Part shown: one piece after another, positions 1 to 9,189 of the stretch | How the letters are laid out: each line of letters opens with the position of its first letter | How positions within the stretch are numbered: position 1 is the first letter of the stretch | Assembly: GCF_000686725.1 (NCBI RefSeq) | Contig: NZ_JMLK01000006.1 | Location: 124,001-188,000 of the forward strand | From: Clostridium akagii DSM 12554 | Lineage (GTDB): Bacteria > Bacillota > Clostridia > Clostridiales > Clostridiaceae | Direction: 5' to 3' | Length of the DNA: 64,000 nt | Made by a program: the position numbers and the translations under genes | The notes under the pieces: model-generated | Seen by the model: only the letters and a program-made list of their open reading frames with translations | Told to the model about the DNA's origin: nothing | The model's database searches: none

Positions 1-148
1 GTATATTCATTAGCTATGATGAAGGTTAATAAATAAAATAAACAAGGCAAAAGATGGCGCTAAGCAAGTAGTAATAACATTGATGAACTTCATATATAAA
101 GGATTGACAAGTATTAAGCCATCAATTAAAATAAATTTGTGCATATTA

Positions 149-157
149 TGCTATAAT
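149..157 (+). promoter_or_regulatory. Extended -10 promoter of the EFR1 gene
   Basis: TGCTATAAT is a perfect extended -10 element (TG-N-TATAAT), 47 bases before the start codon. No good -35 lies at 17 bases, which is normal for extended -10 promoters. A TTGACA at 104-109 is too far upstream to pair with it. The remainder of bases 1-148 shows no supportable gene. Confidence 0.5.
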
Positions 158-204
158 TTATAAGTTTAGATTAAATCAAAGAATATTTTAAGAGGAGATA
201 AGTA

Positions 205-993
205 ATGATATTTTATTTTTCAGGTACAGGGAATTCCTTGTATGTAGCTAAAAATATAGGTGAGCATAATAAAGAAGAGCTGGTTTCAATAGCATCTGCC
301 ATAAATAATAAAGATGAAAGTTATGAATACACACTAAAAGATGGTGAAATCATAGGGTTTGTTTATCCAATTTATGCTTGGGCACCTCCTAAAATGGTTA
401 TTCAGTTTATTAAAAAATTAAAGTTTAACAACTATAAAAACAATTATATATTTACAGTAGCAACATGTGGAGAAAATGTGGGAAATGCAATTAAAGTTAT
501 TAGTAATCTTTTAAATAAAAAAAATCTAACACTAAAAAGTGGATTTTCTATACAAATGCCTAATAATTATATAATTTCAGGAGACGTTTATACAAAAAAG
601 GTGGAACAGGAAAAGCTTTCACAAGCAGAATTGGTTTTGAATAAAATTAATGATGTTGTTAAAAATAGTAAAGATGGAATATTTGAAATTGAAAAAGGAT
701 TTGTGCCTGGAATTTTAACTTCAGTTATTAGTCCGCTTTTTAACAAAAAAGGTTTGGATACTAAAAAGTTTCATGCAGGTCATAACTGTACAGGCTGTGG
801 GATATGTGAAAGTACTTGTAATTGCAAAAATATTAAGGTAAGGAAAAAGCCAATTTGGGGAAAAAAGTGTATTCAGTGTTTAGCGTGTATTAATTTATGT
901 CCCAAACGAGCAATTCAGTATGGAAAAGGAACAGAAAAAAAAGGAAGATATAAAAATCCTAATATAAATGTTAAAGAAATGATGATAAAATAA
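205..993 (+). CDS. EFR1 family protein (flavodoxin-like plus 2x[4Fe-4S] ferredoxin)
   Basis: 262 residues. The N-terminus (FYFSGTGNSLYVAK) is the FMN phosphate-binding loop of a flavodoxin-like domain spanning roughly residues 1-170. The C-terminal part has two ferredoxin cluster motifs, CTGCGICESTC and CIQCLACINLCP, for two [4Fe-4S] clusters. This flavodoxin-ferredoxin fusion is the EFR1 family, thought to move electrons in the cytoplasm of anaerobes; the physiological partner is unknown. The start is supported by AGGAG at about 190-195. The gene is monocistronic, with its own extended -10 promoter and a hairpin terminator shared with the convergent nitroreductase gene. The first cluster motif lacks the usual proline after its last cysteine. 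Confidence 0.85.
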   Translation: MIFYFSGTGNSLYVAKNIGEHNKEELVSIASAINNKDESYEYTLKDGEIIGFVYPIYAWAPPKMVIQFIKKLKFNNYKNNYIFTVATCGENVGNAIKVISNLLNKKNLTLKSGFSIQMPNNYIISGDVYTKKVEQEKLSQAELVLNKINDVVKNSKDGIFEIEKGFVPGILTSVISPLFNKKGLDTKKFHAGHNCTGCGICESTCNCKNIKVRKKPIWGKKCIQCLACINLCPKRAIQYGKGTEKKGRYKNPNINVKEMMIK

Positions 994-1026
994 GAATAAT
1001 AGTTGTAATATATAATTACACATAAA

Positions 1027-1054
1027 ATAAGCCACCATAAAAATGGTGGCTTAT
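1027..1054. terminator. Bidirectional terminator between convergent genes
   Basis: A perfect 12-base stem (ATAAGCCACCAT / ATGGTGGCTTAT) with an AAAA loop lies between the convergent EFR1 and nitroreductase genes. A/T-rich tracts flank it on both sides, so it can serve both strands. Confidence 0.8.
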
Positions 1055-1058
1055 AAAA

Positions 1059-1619
1059 TTATTTAATTATATTTATTTTGTTTGCCTTTAGAACTGGGGC
1101 ATGGGCATTTTCTGAAGCAGCATAACCTAGTGCAATGGAATATATAGGATTATAGCCATCTGGTATTTCAAGTTCTTTCTTTAGAGCTTCATTGCTTCCA
1201 TTTCCAAATATATAAGGCATACTGCCTATCCAGCATGCACCAAGACCTAATGTCTCGGCAGCAAGTAATATATTTTCAGCTGCAGCTGCACAGTCAGCTT
1301 GTGGATTAGCGGCATTAATATCACCTGATATTAATATAGCTGTTGGAGCATTATAAAATACTTTATATTTATAATTATTGGACATACCTTTTAATTGATC
1401 ATTACCGGATTTGGCATATGTGTCTTTTGCTGTCTGAGTAAAATTTTCAAGTACAGTATCATTTTGAATAACAGTAAAGTGCCAAGATTGTTGGTTCATA
1501 GCACTTGGTGCATATAATCCAGCTTGTAAAACTTCATTTAATTCCTCATCTTTAATTTGTTCATCCTTAAAAACTCTAATGCTTCTTCTTTCTTTTATAA
1601 CTTGTAGTATTTCATTCAT
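1059..1619 (-). CDS. Nitroreductase family protein
   Basis: 186 residues, the usual length for a single-domain FMN-dependent nitroreductase. The N-terminal ERRSIRVFKDEQI motif and APSAMNQQSWHF supply the FMN contacts typical of the family. AAAENILLAAETLGLGACWIG is the conserved central helix, and the chain ends with the usual ALGYA strand. It would use NAD(P)H to reduce nitroaromatics, quinones or flavins in the cytoplasm; the substrate cannot be read from sequence. GAGAGGA lies just before the ATG on the minus strand. It is a distant paralogue of the two nitroreductases at 23-24 kb, not part of that duplication. Confidence 0.88.
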   Translation of the reverse strand: MNEILQVIKERRSIRVFKDEQIKDEELNEVLQAGLYAPSAMNQQSWHFTVIQNDTVLENFTQTAKDTYAKSGNDQLKGMSNNYKYKVFYNAPTAILISGDINAANPQADCAAAAENILLAAETLGLGACWIGSMPYIFGNGSNEALKKELEIPDGYNPIYSIALGYAASENAHAPVLKANKINIIK

Positions 1620-1930
1620 AGAATTCAGTCCTCTCTTAATAAGATATATAATGTATAAATTATATACTAGTTTGGTATTATAATAAAGTAGACACTTTTA
1701 TGTAAGATAGTATCTTTTTAGTGACTATAGATATTGGATGTTAATTTTTATATGTTAATTCTAAATGATATATATTTGTTAAAATTATGTTCCTAATGAA
1801 AACAAAATGTAAATTATTACAGATTTCATTTTTAGACTATGATTAGGTGGTATAATATAATAAATTCAAATAATATATTGAATCGTTGAAATTATTACAT
1901 AGCCTTTTAGGGCGGAATGGAGAAAAAATT
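1620..1930. other. Divergent intergenic region, 311 bases
   Basis: This AT-rich region separates the divergent nitroreductase and small membrane-protein genes. About 45-65 bases upstream of the nitroreductase start lies an imperfect inverted repeat around TATACTAGTTTGGTATTATA (about 1662-1681), a plausible operator or promoter. I see no gene or structured RNA. Confidence 0.35.
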
Positions 1931-2365
1931 ATGAGTGTTGAAGAAAAAAATTTATCAAAAAAATCAAAAACTGCTAAAAGCTCCATTGTTTTATATGTTG
2001 TTGCTATTATTGTAGCTATTATTGGGGTAGCATCACTAGTCACTAATGTTATGGTGTTTAGAACTACCATCGCTTCATATGTTGCACAAGAAGCACAAGG
2101 AGCTACAGCAGCCCAGGTAAGCGCAGCATCTAAGCAATTAATATCATCTCAACTACTTCCTGCAATATTTAATTCTATTGGTGTATATTGTGGTATAGCA
2201 TTTGTTTTAGTAGGCGCTGGCATAATCAATGATAAAATTTCAAAAGGATTAAAACTATTAAGTAAAGATGAACTTGTTACAGAAATTGCAAAAGTAAGTA
2301 TTCCAGAAAAAAATATTGAAAAAACAGAAAAAGAAGAAAATATAAAAGAAGTTGAAACTGTTTAA
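1931..2365 (+). CDS. Small two-helix membrane protein, unknown function
   Basis: 144 residues from the ATG at 1931, which has GGAG at 1918-1921. A TTG 45 bases upstream is in frame but has no ribosome site. After a Lys/Ser-rich N-terminus (SVEEKNLSKKSKTAKSS) come two hydrophobic segments at roughly residues 18-45 and 78-102. An Ala/Gln-rich segment of about 30 residues lies between them, probably outside the membrane. The tail is charged, Glu/Lys-rich and coiled-coil-like. I recognise no family. It is monocistronic and ends at a strong terminator. Confidence 0.7.
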   Translation: MSVEEKNLSKKSKTAKSSIVLYVVAIIVAIIGVASLVTNVMVFRTTIASYVAQEAQGATAAQVSAASKQLISSQLLPAIFNSIGVYCGIAFVLVGAGIINDKISKGLKLLSKDELVTEIAKVSIPEKNIEKTEKEENIKEVETV

Positions 2366-2380
2366 TAGATAAATAAATAA

Positions 2381-2429
2381 AAAAGATTGGCAATGATTTG
2401 TTAGTAAATAAAATCATTGCCAATCTTTT
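2381..2429. terminator. Strong bidirectional terminator
   Basis: AAAGATTGGCAATGATTT pairs perfectly with its complement at about 2410-2427 across a short AT loop. An A-run precedes it and a T-run follows, so it terminates both the small membrane-protein gene and the convergent luxS. Confidence 0.9.
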
Positions 2430-2432
2430 TTT

Positions 2433-2912
2433 TTATTGTGGATAATTCAAAGTTTCTTCGCTAATATTTAATAGAACTTCATTAAGATATTTTCTGGCAA
2501 CATATTTAGCCATAGGGAGATTCATATCAAGATAATTACCACAATCTTTAGGGGCAGCACCTGGAATATCACCTTCATAATCTGCGATGAATTTAAATAA
2601 ACCAATTAATAGGTCAATGATATCTTTTGATTTATAATCGCCACTAAGTATAAGATAAAATCCAGTTCTGCATCCCATTGGTCCAAAATAAATAGTTTTT
2701 GCTGAAATAGCCTGGTCATTTCTTAAATAGGTTGCAGCTAAATGTTCTATTGCGTGCACTTCAGCAGTATTTATAACGGGTTCAAGGTTTGGGGTTGTTA
2801 ATCTTAAATCAAATGTAGTAACAACATTTTCGCCTACCTTGTCTTTTCTTGAAACATATACTCCGGGTTTTAATCTCAAATGGTCTACAGTGAAACTTGC
2901 TATTTTTTCCAT
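2433..2912 (-). CDS. luxS: S-ribosylhomocysteine lyase LuxS
   Basis: 159 residues, full length for LuxS. It cleaves S-ribosylhomocysteine to homocysteine and DPD, the precursor of autoinducer-2, in the activated methyl cycle. The metal site HxxEH is H53-A-I-E56-H57, with the third ligand C124 in PKDCGNYL. Catalytic C81 is in GPMGCRTGF and the general base is E56. AAGGAGGAT lies just upstream of the ATG on the minus strand. It is monocistronic; pfs and other methyl-cycle genes are not nearby. AI-2 signalling is inferred only, since no lsr-type receptor is visible. Confidence 0.97.
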   Translation of the reverse strand: MEKIASFTVDHLRLKPGVYVSRKDKVGENVVTTFDLRLTTPNLEPVINTAEVHAIEHLAATYLRNDQAISAKTIYFGPMGCRTGFYLILSGDYKSKDIIDLLIGLFKFIADYEGDIPGAAPKDCGNYLDMNLPMAKYVARKYLNEVLLNISEETLNYPQ

Positions 2913-3120
2913 AGTATTATCCTCCTTGTAAATCTATAATTGTAAAAACACCTTCATTTTATAGAATTGTTTATATTAAAATCATAACACTTTAATATAA
3001 ATATTAAAAGTATATACAGAGAATTGATTTATATTGTAAATTAAGTATATTTTATATAACACGCTTAGCTAACTAATATTGATAACAAATCATAAAATTT
3101 GATAAAGTACTGCTTTTTAG

Positions 3121-3154
3121 AATATAATTAAACGTAAGTAAGTTTAATTATATT
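3121..3154. repeat. 13-base inverted repeat in the luxS/AraC intergenic region
   Basis: AATATAATTAAAC (3121-3133) and GTTTAATTATATT (3142-3154) are perfect complements across an 8-base spacer, about 70 bases before the AraC-type gene. No T-run follows. It may be an operator, possibly autoregulatory. The rest of the 313-base gap (2913-3225) shows no gene. Confidence 0.45.
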
Positions 3155-3225
3155 TTAGCGCTGAAGAGCACTGATCTTAATATCCATGATAATTAAAATG
3201 AAATTAATAGAGGAGGAAATAATTA

Positions 3226-5307
3226 ATGGCGAAGGAATATATAGACTACTCGCTGGGAGTGCCTGTATATATTGATTTTGTTACTGTCAGTGAATATCCT
3301 ATGCACTGGCAAAATGCGATTGAAATGATTTATGTACTTAAGGGGAAAATTGAAGTAACGATTAACAATGGGACTTATGAATTAGAGGAAAATGAAATTG
3401 AGATAATTAATGTAGATGAATTACATAAATTATATTCAAATGATAAGAATAATAGAGTTTTGATATTTCATATAGATCCATTCTTTTTTGAAAAATATTA
3501 TAATGATATAGAAAATATGTTTTTTTATACGAATACCTCCGATGAAGGTGCTCAAGATAGTGAGGAATATGATGAACTTAGAACTTTCTTAAGTATAATA
3601 CTTTGTGAGTTTGTCCAAAAAAGTGATAATTATGACGAAGAAATTGAAGACAACTTGGTTAGACTTTTATATTATCTTATAAACAATTTTCACTATCTAA
3701 TGTATGAGCAAAAAGAATTAAAAGAAAACGAAGAACAGCTAGAGAGATATCATCGCATAGCAAAATATATATTTAACAATTACAATAATAATATAACTCT
3801 TCAAGATATTGCTGATAAAGAATTTTTAAGTACACATTATTTATCACATGAAATTAAATATGCTACAGGATCTAGTTTTACGGATTTAATAAATATTACT
3901 AGAGTTGAAGAATCCATTAAGCTTTTACTAGACAGTGATAAGAGCATTTCGGAAATATCTGAAGAAGTTGGTTTCTCGCATACAAGGTATTTTAATAAGA
4001 ATTTTAAGGTATATTACAAAATGACACCTTTAAATTTTAGAAAAAAATTCAAGATGGATGATGATACATTTGAAAAACATAAAAGAATGGAGCATCATCC
4101 ATTAAATGAAGCTATTGAAGGAGTTATATATTATTTAGAGGATTATGATAGATTTAACTCTGAAAATAAGATTAATAAAATCAATATAGACATGAGTAAG
4201 GATTTAGGACAATTTGAAAAAAACTTTAAAAACATTATTAATGTTGGGGAAGCATTTGATTTACTCATTGAGGATAATAAAGATATTCTTGAGGAGCTAC
4301 AGCAGCAAATAGGTTATAATTACGCAAGATTATTAAATGTATTTTCTTTGGACATGGGAATATTCTCAGGAGCTAAGTTTTATAATTGGAGTCGAGCTAT
4401 GACGGTTTTTGAATATCTTGATACTTTAAATATAAATCCTTTAATCGTAATTGACAATATAGGTTTCGATAGAGATGAATTTATAGTAGCATTAAAATCT
4501 TTCCTGGATTTTTTTGATGACATAGAAACTTTAAATTTAAATGATTTTGCATTTCAATTTTCATCGGTAGTACCAGAGGAAATATTAAAGTCTGCCAGAG
4601 AAATAATTGAACAGGAATATAAATTAAATATTATAAAAGAGTACTATGATGCTACTTTAAATATCAATCCAATTTATGATACCGCTTATATGTTACCATT
4701 TATAATAGAAAATGAAATAAAAGGCAAAAAAAATTTAGGAATGCTTAGAGCATTTGATGTGCTTGGTAGTCAAGTTAATTTAACAAATGAAGTGTTTTTT
4801 GGATATCCTGGTATTGTGAATGATAAAGGAATAAGAAAACCAGCTTTTTACGCCTATTATTTGCTTAATATGCTAGGGGATACTTTGGTGGAGAGGGATA
4901 ATGGATATATCGTTACAAAAAAACAAGGGGAATATCAAATACTTTTATATAGTTATAATGAAGAAATAGATAACCTTATTGAACTTAAGAGTTACTCAAA
5001 ACTTAGGGGTCTTAGGAATTCAAAGGAAAAAAAATTCTCTTTAAATATAGTTCAAATAACATCTTCAGTTAGGATCACAACATATGTGATAGATGAGGAA
5101 GTGGGTTCCTCTTATAACTATTGGCTTGATATGGGGAGACCTGGCAGGCTTAATAAAGAAGAAAAAGAAATAATTCATAAGGCATCATTTCCAGAAATAA
5201 ATTTTAAATTTACAAAAAAAAGTGCGGTACTTAACCTGCTAGCAGAGCTTACAGGCTATGGAGCAGTACTAATAACAATTAAAGAAGTACAAAGACACCT
5301 TAGATAA
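3226..5307 (+). CDS. AraC-family regulator with C-terminal GH39-like domain
   Basis: 693 residues. Residues 1-100 form a cupin-type sensor (HWQNAIEMIYVLKGKIEV). Residues 172-273 hold two AraC helix-turn-helix motifs (ITLQDIADKEFLSTHYLSHE; SISEISEEVGFSHTRYFNKN). The rest resembles the GH39 TIM barrel and following beta domain found in clostridial AraC-GH39 regulators (FFGYPGIVNDKG, KPAFYAYYLLNMLGD). The NEP motif carrying the GH39 acid/base Glu is not seen; the matching stretch reads FAFQFSSVVP. The domain is therefore probably a non-catalytic sugar sensor. GAGGAGGAAA precedes the ATG. The downstream MATE gene is a possible target but lies beyond a terminator. Confidence 0.85.
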   Translation: MAKEYIDYSLGVPVYIDFVTVSEYPMHWQNAIEMIYVLKGKIEVTINNGTYELEENEIEIINVDELHKLYSNDKNNRVLIFHIDPFFFEKYYNDIENMFFYTNTSDEGAQDSEEYDELRTFLSIILCEFVQKSDNYDEEIEDNLVRLLYYLINNFHYLMYEQKELKENEEQLERYHRIAKYIFNNYNNNITLQDIADKEFLSTHYLSHEIKYATGSSFTDLINITRVEESIKLLLDSDKSISEISEEVGFSHTRYFNKNFKVYYKMTPLNFRKKFKMDDDTFEKHKRMEHHPLNEAIEGVIYYLEDYDRFNSENKINKINIDMSKDLGQFEKNFKNIINVGEAFDLLIEDNKDILEELQQQIGYNYARLLNVFSLDMGIFSGAKFYNWSRAMTVFEYLDTLNINPLIVIDNIGFDRDEFIVALKSFLDFFDDIETLNLNDFAFQFSSVVPEEILKSAREIIEQEYKLNIIKEYYDATLNINPIYDTAYMLPFIIENEIKGKKNLGMLRAFDVLGSQVNLTNEVFFGYPGIVNDKGIRKPAFYAYYLLNMLGDTLVERDNGYIVTKKQGEYQILLYSYNEEIDNLIELKSYSKLRGLRNSKEKKFSLNIVQITSSVRITTYVIDEEVGSSYNYWLDMGRPGRLNKEEKEIIHKASFPEINFKFTKKSAVLNLLAELTGYGAVLITIKEVQRHLR

Positions 5308-5322
5308 GGTGTTTTTGTACTT
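5285..5322 (+). terminator. Terminator overlapping the AraC gene stop
   Basis: AAGTACAAAGACACCTTA pairs with TAAGGTGTTTTTGTACTT, with one G.T pair, and T-rich sequence follows. The stop codon is inside the hairpin. Confidence 0.8.
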
Positions 5323-5470
5323 TTTGTATAAAATTGGGCAAGTATACTATTACCTTATTAGTACCTTTTAGTTAACAGTTTAGTGAGTTTAATGAAATGC
5401 ACATTTAAAATATAATAATACTATAGAAATAAAAAAACTCATGAAGTAAAGCAAAGGTGGTGGAAATTTC

Positions 5471-6880
5471 ATGGGAATGGACAATTCAATATTTAAAGAA
5501 AAAAAAGTAAGTAAAATACTTTTAAGGTTTGCAATACCTTCAATAATATCACTTTTAGTTGTAGAGCTGTACAATATGGTTGATACAGTTTTTGTAGGAC
5601 GTTATGTGGGAGTAGATGCAATTGCTGCATTAACCGTGTCATTTCCAGTTCAAAGATTTTTAACATCCTTAGGAATGCTTATATCCATAGGTGCTTCAAC
5701 ATTTGTTGCAAGAAGTCTTGGAAGTGGAAATATGAAAGAAGTAAAAGATATAATAGTAAATTCTTTTGTTTTAACAGTAGTTACATTTTTATGTGTGTGT
5801 CTAGGCATTTTTGTATTTAAAAATCCGTTAATAACTGCGCTTGGAGCAAGTAGCAACGTGTACCCTCTTGCAGATAAATATATTAGTATTATTTTGATAG
5901 GAAGTTTCTTTCAATGTCTCTCCATGGTAGCCTGTTATACAATGACATCAATTGGAGATACTAAAATTGCGCTTTACTCAAATTTTATAGGAGCTATATT
6001 TAATATAATAATAGATTATTTTCTGGTAGCTGTACTTGGATTCGGAGTTGAAGGAGCAGCAATAGCAACTACTGTTTCTCAAATTATAGCATTTGGATAT
6101 ACTCTATACCATTTTAATAAAATTAGGACTAAATTTAGTATTAAATTTACTATAACAAATATAGTTAGATCATTTAATAAAGTATTACTTGCGGAAATAA
6201 TAGCTATTGGGTTTTCAACATTTGTAATTGAAATTTCTGATGCAGTGGTTTCAGTAATATTGAACAAATTATTAGTTTCAAGTGGTGGAGATACAGCTAT
6301 AATTATAGTCGGAGTTATCACTAAGGTATCTATGTTTATTTTTGTAACGATAATTGGCATAAGTGCAGCAATGCAGCCAATTGTAGCTTACAATTATGGG
6401 GCAGGTAATTATAAAAAGGTTAGAGAAACATTAAAAGTTACTATAAAAGCTGTAACAATTACCTCACTTGGATTTGGAAGTTTGCTTATGATTTTTGCTA
6501 CACCGATAATTGGATTTTTCGTTAAAGATGCTTCAATATTACACAGTGCTGTAATAGCGTTTAGAATCAGTATAGCAGTACACCCTGTAATAGGAATATA
6601 TTATATATGTATATATTATTATCAGGCAATTGAGGAGTCAAAAAAATCTTTCCTATTTTCGATTTATAGGCAACTAGTATTGTTTATACCTTTAGCTATA
6701 CTTTTTGTTCATATGTTTGGAACTGTAGGAGCATGGATTGCATATCCCGTTTCAGATATGATATCCTTCGTAACATCAATATATTTTATAAAAAAAGATA
6801 TGGCTCAGAAATATTCAAAAGTTCCGGTATTCAAGCTCAGTAAACCAGATTATGCATATAGTAAAAGCTTAGCTAAGTGA
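5471..6880 (+). CDS. MATE family efflux transporter (first copy)
   Basis: 469 residues with about 12 hydrophobic segments, full length for the family. Family hallmarks are FAIPSIISLLVVELYNMVDTVFVGRYVG at the N-terminus, with the matching half-repeat in the second six helices (ISAAMQPIVAYNYGAGNY). MATE proteins export cationic drugs, toxins or metabolites using Na+ or H+ gradients; the substrate is not predictable. The ATG follows GGTGGTGGAAATTTC. A second MATE gene lies 124 bases downstream, but a terminator separates them and the two differ throughout. They are likely separate transcription units. Confidence 0.9.
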   Translation: MGMDNSIFKEKKVSKILLRFAIPSIISLLVVELYNMVDTVFVGRYVGVDAIAALTVSFPVQRFLTSLGMLISIGASTFVARSLGSGNMKEVKDIIVNSFVLTVVTFLCVCLGIFVFKNPLITALGASSNVYPLADKYISIILIGSFFQCLSMVACYTMTSIGDTKIALYSNFIGAIFNIIIDYFLVAVLGFGVEGAAIATTVSQIIAFGYTLYHFNKIRTKFSIKFTITNIVRSFNKVLLAEIIAIGFSTFVIEISDAVVSVILNKLLVSSGGDTAIIIVGVITKVSMFIFVTIIGISAAMQPIVAYNYGAGNYKKVRETLKVTIKAVTITSLGFGSLLMIFATPIIGFFVKDASILHSAVIAFRISIAVHPVIGIYYICIYYYQAIEESKKSFLFSIYRQLVLFIPLAILFVHMFGTVGAWIAYPVSDMISFVTSIYFIKKDMAQKYSKVPVFKLSKPDYAYSKSLAK

Positions 6881-6885
6881 TAAGT

Positions 6886-6933
6886 GATGTTTCGTAAAAT
6901 GATTATTTAATCTTTTATGAGACATCTTTTTTT
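6886..6933 (+). terminator. Terminator after first MATE gene
   Basis: GATGTTTCGTAAAA (6886-6899) pairs with TTTTATGAGACATC (6913-6926), with two non-Watson-Crick positions, and a run of seven Ts follows. Confidence 0.8.
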
Positions 6934-7004
6934 ATTGAGAATAAAAGTTTATTGTGCTAGGATGAGTATTGTTAACAATTAATAGATGCAGAGGGGTTTG
7001 GCAG

Positions 7005-8369
7005 ATGATTTTATACAGAGAAGACGTTATTAAGTTAACGTTACCGATTATAACGGAACAGCTTTTTGTAGCATTAATGGGTATGATTAATACAATGATG
7101 GCGGGCCATATTGGGAAAGAAGCTGTTTCTGCTATAGGAATGATTGATTCAATAAATAATATATTTATAGCATTTTTTTCAGCACTAGCTGTAGGTGGAA
7201 CAGTTGTAGTTGCCCAATATATCGGACAAGGCAATATAAAAAAAGCCAATGAAGCTACTAAGCAGGCATTATATTCAAGTATTGCTATATCATTAGTTAT
7301 CACAATTTTAATGGCAGTATTTAGAAAACCATTGATTGGATTTTTATTCGGATCAGCAGAAAATTCAGTAATCATAAATGGATACAATTATCTTGGTATA
7401 ACTTTGATAACATATCCTTTAATAACAATAGATTTAGTTTCTAACGGTATATTAAGAGGTGCAGGTGATTCAAAAACTCCCATGAAAATATCTATAGTTA
7501 TGAATATTTTGAATGTGTTTTTTTCATGGATATTTATAAATGGATTTAGTATAGGCAATAAGATTTATTTAAAGAGTATGGGTGTTACTGGTGCAGCCCT
7601 TGGAATAGCAACTGCACGAACCATAGGTGCTATTGTTATAATTATAGTTCTTCTTAGAGGGTCAAGAATAATACAACTTAAAAAAATAAAAAGCTATAAA
7701 GTTGATAAACAGCTTTTGAGGTCTATATTTGGAATTGGTATACCTGCGAGTATAGAATCCTTACTATTTAATGGAGGAAAGCTCATTATGCAAGTGTTTA
7801 TTGTGGACATGGGTACCATAGTCATGGCTGCTAATACTGTAACCAATTCCATTGCAAACATTTTTAATATTCCAGGCAATGCACTTGGCATTGCAGCTAC
7901 GGCATTAGTCGGAAGGTATATGGGGAAAAGTAATGACAAAGAAGCTGAAAAGTGTTTATCCTATATAACAAAGATGGCAATTTTACTTTTATCAGTGATT
8001 GGAGTACTTTCACTTCTGTTTTCAAGAGAGCTTGCTTCTTTATATACAACAAATACTGAAATTATAAATATTACTACTAGTATTTTAAGAATAAATGCCG
8101 CAGCAATGTTATATTGGCCATTATCATTTGTATTGCCAGCAGGGCTCAAAGGAGCAGGAGATGCAAAATATACAATGGTGACTTCAATAATTGGTATGTG
8201 GATTTTTAGAATAACACTTGGTTATGTACTTGGAGTAACATTAAATTATGGATTAGTTGGTATTTTTCTTGGCATGTATGTGGATTGGGCAGTTCGTGGT
8301 ATTTTATATGTAATTAGATTCAAAAATGGGAAGTGGAAAAATCATGTTGTGATTAAAAATAAAATCTAA
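7005..8369 (+). CDS. MATE family efflux transporter (second copy)
   Basis: 454 residues from the ATG at 7005, which has GAGGGG ten bases upstream. An in-frame TTG at 6969 has no ribosome site and would add 12 hydrophilic residues. The protein has about 12 membrane helices. The duplicated MATE half-motif is visible at LTLPIITEQLFVALMGMINT and in the second half at GNALGIAATALVGRYMGK. It resembles the NorM/DinF-type branch. Role: Na+- or H+-coupled export, substrate unknown. It is not a recent duplicate of the neighbouring MATE gene. Confidence 0.9.
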   Translation: MILYREDVIKLTLPIITEQLFVALMGMINTMMAGHIGKEAVSAIGMIDSINNIFIAFFSALAVGGTVVVAQYIGQGNIKKANEATKQALYSSIAISLVITILMAVFRKPLIGFLFGSAENSVIINGYNYLGITLITYPLITIDLVSNGILRGAGDSKTPMKISIVMNILNVFFSWIFINGFSIGNKIYLKSMGVTGAALGIATARTIGAIVIIIVLLRGSRIIQLKKIKSYKVDKQLLRSIFGIGIPASIESLLFNGGKLIMQVFIVDMGTIVMAANTVTNSIANIFNIPGNALGIAATALVGRYMGKSNDKEAEKCLSYITKMAILLLSVIGVLSLLFSRELASLYTTNTEIINITTSILRINAAAMLYWPLSFVLPAGLKGAGDAKYTMVTSIIGMWIFRITLGYVLGVTLNYGLVGIFLGMYVDWAVRGILYVIRFKNGKWKNHVVIKNKI

Positions 8370-8463
8370 AATTAATTTAAAATTAATACAGTCTTAATAT
8401 TTTCAACATATATTAATAGTAATTAGGTATCATCAAATACATTATAAGAGGGGAAGGAATTTA

Positions 8464-9042
8464 ATGAAAAATTTAAATATTTGCATTGATATTGATGGAA
8501 CCATAACTGATTCATATTTTTGGCTAGATAAAGCTGCAGAATATTTTAATATAAAGGTTAAACATGAAGATTTTAAGGAGTATGAATTTTGTAAAGCCCT
8601 TGGCATTTCAGAAAAAGATTATAATGGTTTTTATGAAAAATATAAATTTGAATATCATAGGCAAGATATTCTTAGAGTAGGGGCTAAAGATGTTATTAAT
8701 GATCTTTATATGAATGATAATATTTATTTTGTTACTGCTAGGGATAAATCACTTGAAAATATTACTTCATCATATTTAAAAAACAATGAAATACATTTTC
8801 ATGGATTATATGTATTAGGTACACACTATAAAATTGATAAAGCAGAGGAGTTAAAATGTGATATCTTTATAGAAGATAACTTGAATAATGCCTTGCAGCT
8901 CTCCAATGTAGGGTTTAAAGTTCTATTATTGGATGCAACATATAATCGCCATGTAAATGATCCAGGTATAACAAGAGTATATAGTTGGATTGATATATAT
9001 GACGAAATAGTTAACTATAAATTTCTTCAAAAAGTAATATAA
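8464..9042 (+). CDS. HAD superfamily 5'(3')-deoxyribonucleotidase-like protein
   Basis: 192 residues. The HAD nucleophile motif is CIDIDGTIT (D9, D11). FVTARD is motif II and DIFIEDNLNNALQL is the acidic motif of the NT5C/YqfW-like family. These cytoplasmic phosphatases dephosphorylate nucleoside monophosphates or related small substrates; the substrate here is not certain. GAGGGGAAGGAA precedes the ATG. It is monocistronic with its own terminator. Confidence 0.8.
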   Translation: MKNLNICIDIDGTITDSYFWLDKAAEYFNIKVKHEDFKEYEFCKALGISEKDYNGFYEKYKFEYHRQDILRVGAKDVINDLYMNDNIYFVTARDKSLENITSSYLKNNEIHFHGLYVLGTHYKIDKAEELKCDIFIEDNLNNALQLSNVGFKVLLLDATYNRHVNDPGITRVYSWIDIYDEIVNYKFLQKVI

Positions 9043-9050
9043 ATATACTT

Positions 9051-9087
9051 AAAATGACTAAATAAAACATCTTAGTCATTTTTTTTA
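9051..9087 (+). terminator. Terminator of the HAD nucleotidase-like gene
   Basis: AAAATGACTAA (9051-9061) pairs with TTAGTCATTTT (9072-9082), followed by more Ts. Confidence 0.85.
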
Positions 9088-9116
9088 TTGACAAAATTCA
9101 ATGGGCAGGTTATTAT
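9088..9116 (+). promoter_or_regulatory. Sigma-A promoter of the DUF2325 gene
   Basis: TTGACA (9088-9093), a 17-base spacer, then TATTAT (9111-9116): a near-consensus promoter. Transcription should begin near 9123, immediately before the Fur box. Confidence 0.75.
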
Positions 9117-9129
9117 TATACCAATGAAT

Positions 9130-9148
9130 GATAATGATAATCAAAATC
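9130..9148. promoter_or_regulatory. Fur box (iron-responsive operator)
   Basis: GATAATGATAATCAAAATC matches the classical 19-base Fur consensus GATAATGATAATCATTATC at 17 of 19 positions. It lies at about +8 to +26 relative to the predicted start, a repressing position. I infer that the DUF2325 gene is switched on when iron is scarce. Confidence 0.75.
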
Positions 9149-9189
9149 AATTAATGAAGTTATAATATATATTGAAAGGTGGTATTTTG

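Noticed and set aside
1-36. Possible 3' end of a gene entering from the left
   Set aside because: An open frame of 11 codons to a TAA at 34-36 is too short to support a call.
6970-6981. TTGTTAACAATT as a Rex (redox) operator
   Set aside because: Only the short palindrome TTGTTAACAA is present; the full Rex site needs TTGTTAA-N4-TTAACAA.
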